The notes: a model not told the origin generated them from the letters alone. 64,000 bases of DNA from Cytidiella melzeri (GCA_022592445.1 JABYQR010000087.1:1-64000), one strand, 5' to 3'; numbered from the stretch's first letter, positions 1 to 12,082 are shown. Translations and numbers: made by a program.

Positions 1-1297
1 CTTCTCTTCGTCTACGACATCGGCTGTAGGCGCTTTGGGTGGAGGTGCGGTGAGAGAGATATGCGCCGATTGCGCTGGTATTCGATACTGGGCGTATGAC
101 CATTCAGAGTCAAAGTATTTCGGTAGTGGGATGTATGTGGTTAACGGAGAGAATGTAGACTGCCGGTTCCTAAATCACTTGTAAGCATGGCCGCAATAAC
201 ATTGAGATATTGAGACGGCTCACAATCTCCCACTTCCAGCCACTAGAGAGAAGACGTGCACCGTTCCCTTGTCACTCCATGCACAAACTTCACGTTCATC
301 AGGTCGGAATGCCACACCGTAAATTTCGGCTTTGTCTGTCCCTCTTCTCAATTCACGTATGAGCTTGCCTGTGATAACGTCCCAGATTCTCACGAGAGTC
401 CCGCGGGAAGAAGTTGTTGCAAGATACCGCCCAGATGCTGGTACTGTAAGAGTGGTCAAGGCGGTCGTATGCGCAGCTATGATTGTCACTGGGTGCTTCG
501 TAGGTGCAGGAGGCGGAGGTCGTGGTGGCGTTGTTGAGACAGGAGGTCCTATGGGTTGGGGAGGGGGACATGGAGGTAAATGAACTAGTTGCACATGGCC
601 TGTCTGGCGGCCGGGTATCGCAAGTAGTGTAGCATGTGTGCCAGTGGCAAGGGCTAACAAGCCTGAATGAAGTTCGTCAGCAGTGTCATGCGAGAAAACG
701 TGACATCAACGATGCGATATGCGAACGCACCTCTTGAATTGTCGCAGGTGTCCCACTCATTGTATCTTGAGATCGATGTATCCAGCTTGAAGACTAACAC
801 TCTCCGACGCAACGCGACCGCTAGCCAGCCTCTTCGGCATGCTATTCCCCGCACCCGCTCTCTGAACTCCAATTCCGCTACTTCGTGGCCTTGCGCATCG
901 TCCCAGAAGATGATCTTATTGGGAGGATATCGCGGACTACGACCCCCACCGACGAGAAAGATCAGCGATGATGTATGAAGCGGGACTGCGAACGCTAGTG
1001 TTCCACCAGTAATCTCTAGAGCATATGCACTTAGTGTCTGAACACAACGGCCGATATGTCGCTAGATTAAGTACCTCGTTTGCGAAGCAGTTTGAGTGGG
1101 CAGACGCTGTATACTGCGAACCCTGCCTTGGTGCATGTAGTGAAGATGCGGCAGTCTGGGTCGAATCGTGTGTCGAAGATGAGGACAGGAGCGGTCGCAC
1201 TTATCTGGTGCCTTGCAAAGTTCATTCAGACGATGGTAGGAGGAAAGACTGCATGGTGCAGAGGAAGAGGTAAGCTTTACCGCCTGTGGCGTCCCAT
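1..1297 (-). CDS. WIPI/PROPPIN autophagy protein (ATG18/HSV2 family), 3' end beyond window
   Basis: WD40 beta-propeller of the PROPPIN family, which binds PI3P/PI(3,5)P2 on autophagic and endosomal membranes. Reading the minus strand across introns gives the family signature VGGGRSPRYPPNK followed by a WDD turn (about 890-970), the TGHVQLVHLP strand, and the lipid-binding LRRG motif (canonical F/LRRG) followed by a DKGTVHVF blade (about 250-330). A further exon at 1-180 encodes PKYFDSEWSYAQYRIP, typical of the C-terminal blade, and stays open at the window edge, so the stop codon is missing. The start at 1297 uses a 17-nt first exon (MGRHR), a GTAAAG donor and an acceptor near 1221 that restore frame to LIFDTRFDPD; this start is the least certain part. 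The sequence is closest to the WIPI3/WIPI4 (Hsv2) branch. The start codon is 64 bp from that of divergent EMC3. Confidence 0.85.
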
Positions 1298-1361
1298 GGC
1301 ACAATAATCCCGGCGTTCCCAATTTGGTTGTCCTATACTTCACGCTTCGTCACTCACTACC

Positions 1362-2430
1362 ATGTCGAGCTCTGCGTACGTGTTCAGTCGCTGGTACCGC
1401 GTTCATTCACTTGAATATGCTACAGAGTCTCGCTGTATCTCGACCCGCAAATCCGTGATTGGGTACTGTTCCCAATCACGCTGGTAATGGTGAGCTCTGA
1501 AAGTTTTGTAGTGATTATTCGCGGGTTTGACACGGTGGTTAGATTTTGGTCGGTATATTAAGACACTATGTCGTGCTCCTCCTACAATCTGCACCGAAGA
1601 AGCAGTCAAAGGAGGCTATACGGGAGCAGTGAGCATGTTGTCGGGCTTTCCAACTCTGCGTCGGCCTTACACTGTGTCACAGGCGCGCTCTCGTTCGATC
1701 CCAAGTTCTTCGTGCAACAGCAGCCTCCTCGCCTATACCACCTACATACTACAAGTCTATTTCACAAGAGCTTTCACAAGCACTCGGGGATGGCACATAC
1801 CTCAAAGATGGGCCTGCTAAGAAAGATGAGAAAGTTGCGCCTCCCAACCCTTTGACAGATCCAAACGCTATGGATGGGATGATGGCTGGGATGAAGACTC
1901 AAATGGTTATGATGGTACCGCAGATGATCATCATGGGTTGGATCAATTTCTTCTTCCAGGGCTTCGTCTTGAGTGAGTACAGTCATTGTGCACTCTAGGA
2001 TATGTCTGATTAGATGTCCAGTCAAACTGCCATTCCCGTTGACCCTTGGCTTCAAGTCTATGCTTCAACGTGGCATCGAAACACCGGACATGGACGTCCG
2101 ATGGGTGTCTTCATTATCTTGGTATTTTCTGAACTTCTTCGGGCTGAACGGGTTATACCGCATTATTCTGGGGAACGACAACGGTACGTGTCCGCATTTA
2201 CTGCAACGGTTAAAACTCATCTTACCGCCCTCGAAGCTGCGGACTCTTCGCAAACCCAGATGACCACGCCCTTTGCTGCGGCTGGCGCAATGCAGCCCGG
2301 ACAGCCGCAAGACTTCAACAAGTTGTTTAAGGCAGAACAAGATAACCTCCAGTTTTCGGAGGGCCTGTACACCTGGGTCGCGAACGATGTAGAGACTCGC
2401 ATCCTTAAAAAATATGGCCGGCAAGTGTAA
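1362..2430 (+). CDS. EMC3: ER membrane protein complex subunit 3
   Basis: EMC3 is a core subunit of the ER membrane protein complex, which inserts tail-anchored and multipass proteins; it belongs to the Oxa1/YidC superfamily. Six exons join in frame (1362-1375, 1426-1489, 1543-1628, 1683-1972, 2022-2183, 2237-2430), giving 269 residues, normal for the family. Visible hallmarks are [16 protein letters not shown] at the N-terminus, a methionine-rich amphipathic stretch before [14 protein letters not shown], the [18 protein letters not shown] loop, and [15 protein letters not shown]. The second intron acceptor at 2021 gives FVLIKLPFPLT, a better family match than alternative sites. The last exon encodes the soluble acidic tail. 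It ends 250 bp before the convergent NCS1 gene. Confidence 0.93.
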
Positions 2431-2680
2431 ACAGGATCATATATACCTATTCACTGCTAAGCTGCGGACCTGATGATGTACGTTTGTGAGATTGGGTCAC
2501 CGCTGATTACACATGGTGAAAGTTGTTAGAAGAGAAGAGTTGCCTGTGGCAACTGCCTGCTGGGGCAGCTAGCTACCGATACAATGAGAGGTTCGCAATA
2601 GCTCCTCCGATCGACATATTATTAGAGCAGAAAACGGAAGGGGTATCCTCGAATAACGCAAACACCGGGCAATAGCATAA

Positions 2681-3536
2681 CTATACAAGACCATCGTATA
2701 GTGACAAAGCCTACAAGGAGCTTGATCAATAAACTGGCGAGGCCAGACAAGGATGTACGAACCTGCACGATAGTCGGATCCTGTTTACTGCCCTCGACGA
2801 ACTCATCATATGTAAGTTTTGCATCCTTGTCCCTGTCCATGTTCTTGAATATCTTATCCACTCTCTTCGAACAAAGCCGCGATCAGCGACATCGAATTGG
2901 CGTAGGAGATCTTGGTGTTTACCTTCTCGGGGGTATCCTCATCTGGAGGAAGCTTGACCATCTGTCCTGTCATCTTGTATATTGACTGGACGATTTGCAG
3001 CATCTCAGCATACGTGATGAAGCCATCCCCGTCGATGTCGTATAGTTGAAATGCCCCTGGACAAGCGAGATGAGCTGCGGCGCCGTACGCTAAGGCAGAC
3101 ACTCACATTTGAGCTTTTCGTCTAATCTCCCCCGACTTGTGACACTCAGAGCACAAATGAACTCCTTGAAATCGATAGTCCCGTTCTTGTTCTCGTCGAA
3201 AACATTGAAGACATAATCCGCAAACTCCCCGGGATCTCCAAATGGAAAGAATTGCTTGTATATTCGGCTGAATTCCGACTTGTCTAGTTGGCCTGATGGA
3301 CAATCTTTGAGGAATCCTTTGTACCTGTTGATACAGAAGAGTACGACCATCAGACCTACGAACAAGGACAGCCAAGACAGAAGCTAATGACCATTGTTGC
3401 AGCTCTCGCTTATCGACTAGGTGAGCGATGAGCTGCCTCGGTCGACTGAGATGAGATGAGACTGTGACGTACAATACGTCGATTTCTGGAGATCAGAGAG
3501 CTGCTCTGGGGACAATTTCGAGTTATTCGAGCCCAT
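2681..3536 (-). CDS. NCS1: Neuronal calcium sensor 1 / frequenin homologue
   Basis: EF-hand calcium sensor; in fungi it activates phosphatidylinositol 4-kinase and supports calcium tolerance. The start gives MGSNNSKLS, an N-myristoylation consensus (Gly2, Ser6). Exons join to [27 protein letters not shown] (degenerate EF1), [13 protein letters not shown] (EF2), [13 protein letters not shown] (EF3) and [13 protein letters not shown] (EF4), then [11 protein letters not shown] and a last exon ALSLYDGLV. About 190 residues, as expected. EF4 has Ala where the loop Gly at position 6 normally sits. The short terminal exon after the intron ending near 2710 is easy to miss. Calcineurin B was considered, but the CPSGQLD loop and LYDGLV tail are NCS-1 hallmarks. 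Confidence 0.93.
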
Positions 3537-4171
3537 GTTACAACCGCTAGGGAAGGGAGCAGAGGTGGTGGCGAGAAGGAAACAGAGACAGAGTAGGCAA
3601 GTCAAGTAATTCGAGGCAGTGCACCACCAGCTGCTCCCAGCGTCATCCTGGCAATTGCCGCGCGAGGAGGCTTTTAAACAGTCGTCGTCGTACCTCGTCT
3701 GGCTCAACGACGACGTCGGCAGGTGTATGTAACAGTGTGAAGCTTAGCCACAGGGGCGGCGGTGTCGAGCTACATGAGTCTCGAGGAGAATAAGCACGAA
3801 ATACAAGATAGTTCTATATGTGGACTTATCTGGCGTAAAGTAATTACGAATTGAGTTAACTGATCAGCTCTTGCCTCGAGGCAGCATCGTGCAGCGCGAC
3901 GTCGAAAACGAAGCGTGGTTTTTGAAAGAGTCTGTCTAAACGTCGATGTGCAGCTGTGCAGCCAACGAACAAGTCTATTTCGCCGTCTCTCCTCTGCTGT
4001 GGCCATGAAGCTTGCACCAAAAACCATCATTCGCCTGAACGAACTATATCAGCGACACGAAAAGAGACCGCATGCTTATGTGTTCTCCCCTTCTCAGTAC
4101 AATCACTCTTATACTCCGTCCCAACAACTCAAACCCCCCTTTCGCCTCCCTCTGTCTGCCACAAATCCAGA
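3537..4171. other. Divergent intergenic region between NCS1 and the Cys/His-rich gene
   Basis: Contains the start-proximal regions of two divergent genes. Short ORFs cross it, but none shows codon or family support. No strong TATA box or repeat was noticed. Confidence 0.5.
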
Positions 4172-5674
4172 ATGTGTGTCGTAGTAGGCTCTATTGACCA
4201 GGCTACCTCTACCTGCCGCATGTGCAAGGCTTTCAAGCCCCAGTCAGGAAGGTATGCGCTCAGGCCACATCTCGTCAATGTGCAGACTGGCTTGCTGACT
4301 CTACCCCAAGGTGTCCCCACCAAAGTGAGGTCTGCAGGAATCGTGCTTTGCATCCGAGACATGATGTATCGTACTATAAGAATGCTGAAGGTGAGTCTCA
4401 ACGCGCAGGCATCTCCATCGGGGCGCTCACTGCTACACCAGTCACATCGTTCAATACCTGCGGGTTTTGCAAGGTACGACGCTCATCCATCTACATATTC
4501 GATTGCCCTGATCGCGTCTTTGTCGCAGTGGGCACGAGCGAACCCCTCCGCGAAGCTCACTCAGAATCCTGGGTGGCCAGGCTGCTGCAGGCCACCATCC
4601 GCTGGGGAGCAGAAGGCTGTCGCAATTGCTGATTGGCCCAGCGTTAGCACTATATATCACATTCCGATTCCGTTAGATGTGAAGGCAATCCTGGACACCC
4701 TCAACTTTCAACGTATGCACACGTTCGCCAACAATAGCACCAACGCTCGTGCTCCTGCGTCCCCTTCGCAGCCGCCATCCATGTCTCGTCGCGGCAGCGC
4801 GGCAGTGGCCAGCGCGCTTCGCAACGAAGTAACACCGGTCAAGACTACCTCGCTGCCGATCCCTGCGAAACTGAGGGGAAGTAGTCCTCTGCAAAGCACA
4901 GCCACGTTAACGAACCCTGCTTCACGTGCTTCCGCCGAACTCTCACCTTCATCCGCTATTAGCTCCAATGGTATGGACCAGATCGTCCTCCCTCGCCGTC
5001 CTATGGTGGACGTCCAGCCCGAAAAGCGCCGTGACAATTCTCGCGAGGCTAAGCAGTCGCCAGGCCGGAAGAACGCTGAGCTAACGGGGACTCTGTCTCG
5101 CAAAGGCGGCGCCCAGCGTCCTCCCTTGTCGAATGTCATTTCTCCCGCTAAAGCCACTGGCGACGCACAACCGCAGCCACGCAAAGGCTCTAGCGGGAAT
5201 CCAAGCCCACCTCCGAGCAATACATTGCGCAATGCAGATCGTACCCACGAAAAATCCAACTCTCCCTCAACTCTGCGTCAGCGATCTCCATTGGATCTAG
5301 ACGTTAGCGGTCTAAGCATTAGCAGCGGCTCTAGTAGCGCTAGCAGTGATAGCGGAGATGGCTCTGAGACTACCGTAATCTCTGACGGTGGCTTTACTGA
5401 TTACCTTTCGGACGAATCGGAGGCAGAGCTACAGAGACAGGCGGAGATACGGGCAGCCATCGTGGCTCAGACGCAGGTGGAGGAACAGGAATTCCGCGCG
5501 GCTCGCCAACAATTAGCGAACATCGACCTCCGTCCCCCAAGGTCCTGGACGTCGAACGTGAACTCAATGCCGCGTTCTCAGAGCGGTGCTCCTGCTGACA
5601 ATGGGTCGTATGGGTCACAGCAGTTCTCGTCTTCGTCATTTACAGGGCAAGCCACGACGCAATCACGCGTCTGA
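4172..5674 (+). CDS. Cys/His-rich N-terminal domain protein with long disordered Ser/Pro tail, function unknown
   Basis: I do not recognise a named family. The start MCVVVGS is followed by CRMCKAFKPQSGR; an intron from 4252 joins it to CPHQSEVCRNRALHPRHDV and YYKNAE; two more introns join FNTCGFCKWARA. Six Cys plus two His in about 55 residues (CxxC, CxxxxxxC, HPRH, CxxC) look like a compact zinc-binding module. The rest, about 330 residues in one exon, is Ser/Pro/Arg-rich and probably disordered, with a run of Ser-Gly/Asp repeats and an acidic segment near 5330-5450 before a coiled-coil-like stretch rich in Glu, Gln and Ala. Many SP and TP sites could be phosphorylated. An uninterrupted reading from 3956 crosses these introns and is not the protein. 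Confidence 0.7.
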   Translation: MCVVVGSIDQATSTCRMCKAFKPQSGRYALRPHLVNVQTGLLTLPQGVPTKVRSAGIVLCIRDMMYRTIRMLKVSLNAQASPSGRSLLHQSHRSIPAGFARYDAHPSTYSIALIASLSQWARANPSAKLTQNPGWPGCCRPPSAGEQKAVAIADWPSVSTIYHIPIPLDVKAILDTLNFQRMHTFANNSTNARAPASPSQPPSMSRRGSAAVASALRNEVTPVKTTSLPIPAKLRGSSPLQSTATLTNPASRASAELSPSSAISSNGMDQIVLPRRPMVDVQPEKRRDNSREAKQSPGRKNAELTGTLSRKGGAQRPPLSNVISPAKATGDAQPQPRKGSSGNPSPPPSNTLRNADRTHEKSNSPSTLRQRSPLDLDVSGLSISSGSSSASSDSGDGSETTVISDGGFTDYLSDESEAELQRQAEIRAAIVAQTQVEEQEFRAARQQLANIDLRPPRSWTSNVNSMPRSQSGAPADNGSYGSQQFSSSSFTGQATTQSRV

Positions 5675-5818
5675 ATTTCTAACGATTTCAGAATCTTCAT
5701 GTTCTGCAAGACTCCACCCTAGCGCAGCGACCTAACTCACCATACTGACTTATCGCGTCGTGTTCTCTGTCCTGTTGGCATCTCAGGCTCTCATCAATGT
5801 ACTTCTCATGTGGGCGGA

Positions 5819-5825
5819 TATATAG
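5819..5825 (+). promoter_or_regulatory. TATA-like box upstream of the Slh1-like helicase
   Basis: TATATAG, 113 nt upstream of the ATG at 5938, the first ATG downstream of a plausible transcription start. This favours 5938 over the internal ATG at 6093 as the start. Confidence 0.4.
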
Positions 5826-5937
5826 CAGCAGACCATTCCTCATCTCTAGCAACTACACTTGCAGCTATTCAAAGCAACATACACATCCAACTTTGCTTTA
5901 CTATTTACCGCACTGCCGTTCGCTCAGGCTCGACGCC

Positions 5938-8900
5938 ATGAGTCAGATCATGGCCGGCACCGACATCGCCCTGCAGGCGCCTGAGCATGATGCACGCGAG
6001 TTCACCTATCCCTTCATTGGTCTCTCTCAGTTTCTACGTTGTTTGCTCTTGAACCCGTCCTCGTCAATTACACTCGTCTGAATTGCTGAGGAATGTCTAG
6101 ATTCTCCGCGCATCTGCAACATCTTGCCTCTCCTGTGGAAGAGATTTCTGAACGAGAGAGACGTGCAGTAGAAGAGTGGACAGAGTGAGTACCTTCACAA
6201 CTGACCGCGTTTGTTTCGCTTACTTTGCCACATAGACTCAAGAGTGAGTTGCTTCATATCATTGTATTGTCGTTCAATTGATACAAGATGTATATAGGTG
6301 ACACTAGTGACTTCCACGCTGATGACTACCACGAGTCAGATGAAGCATGGGATACAGTCCTGTATATGTTTAGTGACCTCGGCCGTCCAGGAACTAATGC
6401 CAGGTCACACCTACTTTCGAAGGTCCTCTCGTGTGTGCATAATTCATAAAAGCTCTTGTCATACTCGTTGACATAGACACACTTCGCAGCAAGCCAAACC
6501 TCGAGCCGTTGTTACCTTCCCTCCATTCCATTATATCGTCTGCACGTGCGAATGACGATATATCAGCAGAGCTTGCTGAAATGATAGGATTCGATGAGAT
6601 AGAGCTTGTGATGGAGATTCTGGACAATAGACAGGATTTTGGCGGTCAGGCGGGTACACGTACAACATATATGCCATCGTGAAGCTAAAGCTACTACTCA
6701 GTTATCAAGTCACCTTACGGGAGAGTTGCAGAAGACGCCCCAAACAACAAGACATGAGAATGGAGCTGCGGTGCGTGGAACAGGTAAGCCTACGTTATAC
6801 ATGCAAAATCAACATGTTAATGTGGGAGACAGATGCATGGCAGCTCGATGCTCGCTCTGCTCAGCAGAGAATGGAAGATACACTTCGTGAAAATGCTTCA
6901 CGACCCCTCTATACTGGGATAGCGGTTAGTCCTGTGATCTACAAAGTAAGTTACGAGCTGATTGAATGAATAGCAAGCAGCACCTGAACAACTGCCTCAT
7001 GTTTACACTTCCGCGTCCATGTCTCAAGGCAATGTATTGTCACATGTCGGGACCAAGTTCATGCTTCCCATCGGTACAACACGCGTAGACCACGAGGTGA
7101 GCAAAATGAGTCTAGGTTATATACGTCTTGCGCGTCTTACAGAGATTACACTGGGTTTAAGGAATTCGAGGAAGTAACGGTACCACCAGCGAGGCCGGTA
7201 CCTCCCAGGTCAACAGAACGACTAATTTCTGTCGCAGAGCTGGACCCTCTTGCCAAGGGTTCGTTCCCAGTGGGTTATACAAATTGCTACACCAAAACTG
7301 CATATCATCATCTGTTTACAGGGATATTCATCGCTTAACCGAATCCAGTCAATAGTGTACCCAACCGCGTATAAATCCAACGAGAATGTCCTCGTCTGTG
7401 GTGAGTGCTGTAACGCTCATGATCCCATTCGTATCTCAAAGTGTCCTTCAGCTCCTACTGGTGCTGTCCGTATTTTTCATACCATAGCGCAAACTGTCAT
7501 TCCTTCTGAACTTGTTACAGGGTAAGACAGACGTTGCGATGTTGACGGTCCTTCGCGTTTTGGACCAACATCGATCGACTGGCCCTACGACCCAGCCGCT
7601 CGCGTCGAGCATCAGGCGGGATGACTTCAAAATCATCTATGTGTTTGTAGCGCGATTTTGTGGAGCTTTTCTTTCAGCTGAGCAAAACATTTCTCACAGT
7701 GCACCGATGAAAGCATTAGCAGCAGAAATTGTGCGAAAGCTCGGCAAGCGTCTACAGTGGCTTTCCATTCGTGTTCGGGAGTTAACAGGTACGTAGTTAC
7801 CTCAAAGACTGTTGCTTAGCCGTACTCAGGAAATTGTAGGTGACATGCAACTCACGAAGACGGAAATTGCGGAGACACAGATCATAGTCACTACCCCCGA
7901 GAAATGGGACGTGGTAACGAGGAAGCCCACCGGAGAAGGCGAGCTGGCTTCGGTGTGTGCGGTAGAGGGCTGCAGAGGATCTCATTTGCTGACATTTCGA
8001 TTGTAGAAGGTCAAGCTGCTCATCATCGACGAGGTTCATCTTCTTAACGACGACCGTGGCGCGGTCATTGAGACGATAGTAGCTCGTACACTGCGTCAGG
8101 TGGGCTTGCAGTCGATAGTTTTACCCAATTGCTGACCGATTCCCTCCGACAGGTCGAATCTAGCCAGTCCGTGATTCGCATAGTGGGCCTGAGTGCGACT
8201 CTACCAAATTACCTGGATGTTGCAGATTTCCTCAGTGTCAACCGGCATACTGGTCTGTTCTACTTCGACTCCTCCTTCAGGCCTGTACCACTCGAGCAGC
8301 ACTTTATTGGTATCAGAGGAAAGCAGCAACCACAGTATCGCAAAAATTTAGACCGTGTTACCTTTGAAAAGGTTGCAGAAATGGTTCGCGAAGGTCATCA
8401 GGTGATGGTTTTCGTCCACGCAAGAAAGGAAACCGTGAAGGCTGCTCTTGCACTAAAGGAAGCTGCTATTGCCGAAGGGTCGATCGACGAATTTAGTTGT
8501 ATAGATCATCCGCAATTCGAACTCTTCAGGCGCGATATTGGCAGATCGAGGAACAAAGAGATGAAGGAACTCTTTGATAGTGGGTTTGGTATCCACCACG
8601 CAGGTATGCTTAGAGAGGACAGGAACTTAATGGAGAGACTTTTCGATGCTCGCGCTATCAAGGTGATACAATATGTACTAAACATAAAAAAGCACTAACA
8701 TCAGATTCTTAGGTTCTATGCTGCACTGCCACACTTGCTTGGGGTGTTAACTTGCCTGCGCATGCTGGTGAGTCACCTCATAATGTTGCCAAAGACGGTC
8801 CAGCTGAATGAGAATAGTTGTCATCAAGGGTACCCAGGTATATGACAGTGCAAAGGGTTCTTTTGTCGATCTATCTGTCCTTGATGTTCTGCAAGTCTTT

Positions 8901-11900
8901 GGGCGTGCTGGTCGTCCCGGACTGGAAGACAGTGGTGTCGGGTTCATTTGCACCCCACAGGACAAACTAGAGCATTATTTGGACGCAGTCACCTCGCAGG
9001 TGCGCATTGTCCTCTTAGCTACTGTAGATATAGCTCAATATGCTCTTCAGAATCCCATAGAATCGAGGTTTACGGCTGGTATGACTGATGCCCTCAATGC
9101 GGAGATCGCTCTGGGAACGGTGGCAAACGTACAAGATGCCATACAGTGGTTGGGTTACACATACTTATACGTCCGCATGCGAAAAAATCCCTTCCAGTAT
9201 GGTGTGTTACTTCTGAGTCTTCAGAGCCAAGCAAAATCTCACGGGTGGTAGGTCTAACCTGGGACCAGGTTGCTAAGGATCCTAACCTTGGAGACAAACG
9301 TAGCTCACTCGTGCAAGAAGCAGCAAGTCATCTAAGCGACAACCGCATGATGTCTTTCGACAGGCAAGCACGGACCTTCGTGATTACGGATTTGGGTAGG
9401 ATTGCCGCAAAATACTATATTCGTTACAAGTCAATCGAAATTTTCAACAACAAGATGAAGCCGAAGATGACAGAGGCCGATGTCCTGACCATGCTATGCA
9501 GCAGTACTGAGGTGAGGCCTCGTGCAAGCCATTATATGCTCTGAGTTATTCATTTCTTTGGTTTCTCACAACGCAGTTTGAGCAAATACAAGTACGAGAA
9601 AACGAAGTCAAGGAACTCGAGCAACTCCAGGAGGCAGTACCATGCGATGTGATGGTTAGTTCATTGCGATTCTCCATATGAGTCCGTTATAATATGTCTC
9701 CAAGGGTGGGACGGATAGCAGTGCAGGAAAGGTCAACATCTTATTACAAGCATACATTTCTGGTTATCGCCCTGAGGACTTCGCTTTGGTCTCCGATCAA
9801 TCATACGCCGCACAAAATGGTGGTCGCATTGTCCGCGCACTGCTTGAAATCGCCATTAGTAAGAAGTGGGCCGATGTCAGCGCAGTCCTCATGGGCATGA
9901 GCAAGGCCATCGAGAAGCGTCTTTGGCCGTTCGATCAGCCGCTCAAGCAATTCTCGCTGAAGGCGGAGGTCTTCTATAATATGGAGCGCTATGCAGACGA
10001 GTACACCGTTGCAGAATTTTCCGCTATGAGTGCGGTCGAACTTGGAGAATTGGTCCATTTGAACGAACGGCACGGTGCTGCTATTCGTGATGCAGCCAGA
10101 AGATTCCCTACTGCGCAAATCTCGTTCGACCTCCGTCCATTAGGTCCTGACGTCCTAAAAATTGCGGTACATGTTCAACGTGCGTTCATCTGGGATAGCA
10201 GGGTCCACGGGTCTGTCGAGCCCTTCTGGCTGTGGGTCGAAGATCACAATTCGACGACGATTCACCAGCTCTCTCACATGATGTTTCGCCCGACTACGGA
10301 CATCATTGACGTTGACTTCGTCATTGCCATCCCAAATGGCAAGCCGCCGCCTTCAGTAACTATCCGGTTCGTCTCCGATAGGTGGATGGGAGCTGAGGAG
10401 GAAGTGTCTATACCGCTGGACGATCTCGTGATGCCTTCGTGGACTGACTGTCACTGCCCCCGACTCAATATTCCGTTCTTATCGCTGGACGTGCTCCAAG
10501 ACCAGCTTTTGAAAGACGTGTTTGCACGGCAGTTTGCCACGTTGAACGCTTTGCAATCGCAGGTCTTCTGGAGTTTGACATGTACCCGTCTGCATTCCCT
10601 GGTTTGTGCACCAATAGGCAGCGGAAAATCGCTTATGGGTCAGCTGGCTATATGGTACGAGATGATTACCATCTGGGAGCAGTCCACTCATCTTCTGCTG
10701 TAGGAAATCATTGAGGCAGGCTGGGACGTGGGCCCTATTGGTTGCCCCGAGGAGAAGTGTGCTCTGGGAAGCGTCATCCGAGTTGCGTCCTGTGTCTCAT
10801 GTTATGGGTGTCAAGATAGACGTCCTCAACCAGGACTCGACACTTTGTTCGCCATCAGCCAAGACTATCCGACTCGTAACAGCGCCCGATCTTTTGTCTA
10901 TTCTTTCCAAAAATCCACCGAATCGCAATTCCGCTGCACTTGGCGGGCTCCGGGTAGTTGTCTGCGAGAACCTCGAACTTCTGAACGCTCCATACGAATT
11001 GGCGATATCTATCCTCCTACATGCGACGCAACAGCACCCGACGCGATATATTGGTTTTTCAAGCTCTCTCAATGACCCTGCTGACTTGGCCGCATGGCTT
11101 AGTGTCGACCCCTCGGCGTTGCACAGTTTCAGACCCATTGATCGGGACCAGTACCTAACCACGTCAACACATACGTTCACTATCCCTCAGTCCGCAGCAC
11201 TGTTCAAAGCTATGGCAAAGCCCGCACACACGGCAATCCAATCAACCCCTGGCGAACCGGCCATCGTCTTTGTGCCTTCGCGTGCACAATGTCAACACGT
11301 AGCCCTCGATCTGATCACGCAATGTGCACTGGAATTGCAAACCGCATCAGGTTATCTCTCGGACGAAGTCTCCTCGGATGCTCTGGACGTGTATCTCACG
11401 CGTGTACAAGACCGAAGCCTGGTCGACTTCGTTGCACGCGGAATCGGGTTCTATCACGAAGGTTTGACGAAGCAAGACCGGACGCTTTTGCTTGAGCTCT
11501 ACGCGGAGGGAATTCTTCGCGTTTTGATCGTCCCGAGAGACGCATGCTGGTCGCTGCCTGTGCGTGCGGCGACTGTCATCGTGATGGGTACACAGTATAT
11601 GCATGTGAGCGGGAAGGACGGGGAGGAGCGTCAGTTGAAAGATTATGGATTGGAGGAGCTCGTGAGGATGCAGGGGCGCGCGGTACGGCATAATGGCGGC
11701 GGCCATTTCCATTTGTTTTGTCAGGCGGAGGCGAAGGACACGTCTATGCGGTTTTTGACCGAGGGACTGCCGTTGGAGTCCAGGCTTTTGGAGACCGAAG
11801 AGCTGAAGACGTGGTATCGCCAGACTCGGACAACGGGAGAAATTCGAACGAAGCAAGATGGCGTGGATGCTTTGTCTTTCACATTTCTTGCAAGGCGATT

Positions 11901-11994
11901 AGAGAGCAACCCTGCATACTACGATACTCCTCCTGGGATGTCGACAGATGAGAGGTTATCTCGGATCGTCGATGACTTGGACAGCGTCTCGTAA
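5938..11994 (+). CDS. SLH1: Slh1/ASCC3-type Ski2-like helicase with degenerate, truncated second cassette
   Basis: Slh1/ASCC3 splits stalled, ubiquitinated ribosomes (RQT complex) and, in animals, unwinds alkylated DNA. Exon 1 (5938 onward) joins at GTTGTT to give [17 protein letters not shown]. Cassette 1 is intact: APTGAGKTD formed across two introns, [82 protein letters not shown] and FGRAGRPG, followed by winged-helix and Sec63-like regions (to about 10480). Cassette 2 keeps APIGSGKS but has VCENLELL in place of DExH, SSS in place of SAT and QGRAVR in place of GRAGR, and the protein ends soon after [12 protein letters not shown], so the second winged helix and Sec63 module are missing. 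I estimate about 1,600 residues against roughly 2,000-2,200 for family members. The in-frame TAG near 10701 is removed by an intron beginning near 10653, which restores LAIWKSLRQAG. Confidence 0.88.
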
Positions 11995-12082
11995 TGGTAG
12001 CATGATACTGGTCAATTATATTCAGAATGGTATTACAGATCCAGCCTGCTCTCTAACGCCTTGATGTGTAGTACGAGATGCT

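Noticed and set aside
2681..3536. Calcineurin B
   Set aside because: Four EF hands fit, but CPSGQLD, the MGSNNSKLS start and the LYDGLV end are NCS-1 hallmarks.
4708..5259. Long minus-strand ORF of 183 codons
   Set aside because: Lies antisense to the Ser/Pro-rich exon of the zinc-module gene; GC-biased codons on the plus strand create it.
10640..10720. In-frame stop interrupting the helicase
   Set aside because: An intron from about 10653 (GTACGA donor) to about 10704 (TGTAG acceptor) removes the TAG and restores LAIWKSLRQAG, so there is no pseudogene break.
11347..11856. Minus-strand ORF of 169 codons
   Set aside because: Antisense to the well-supported second helicase cassette.
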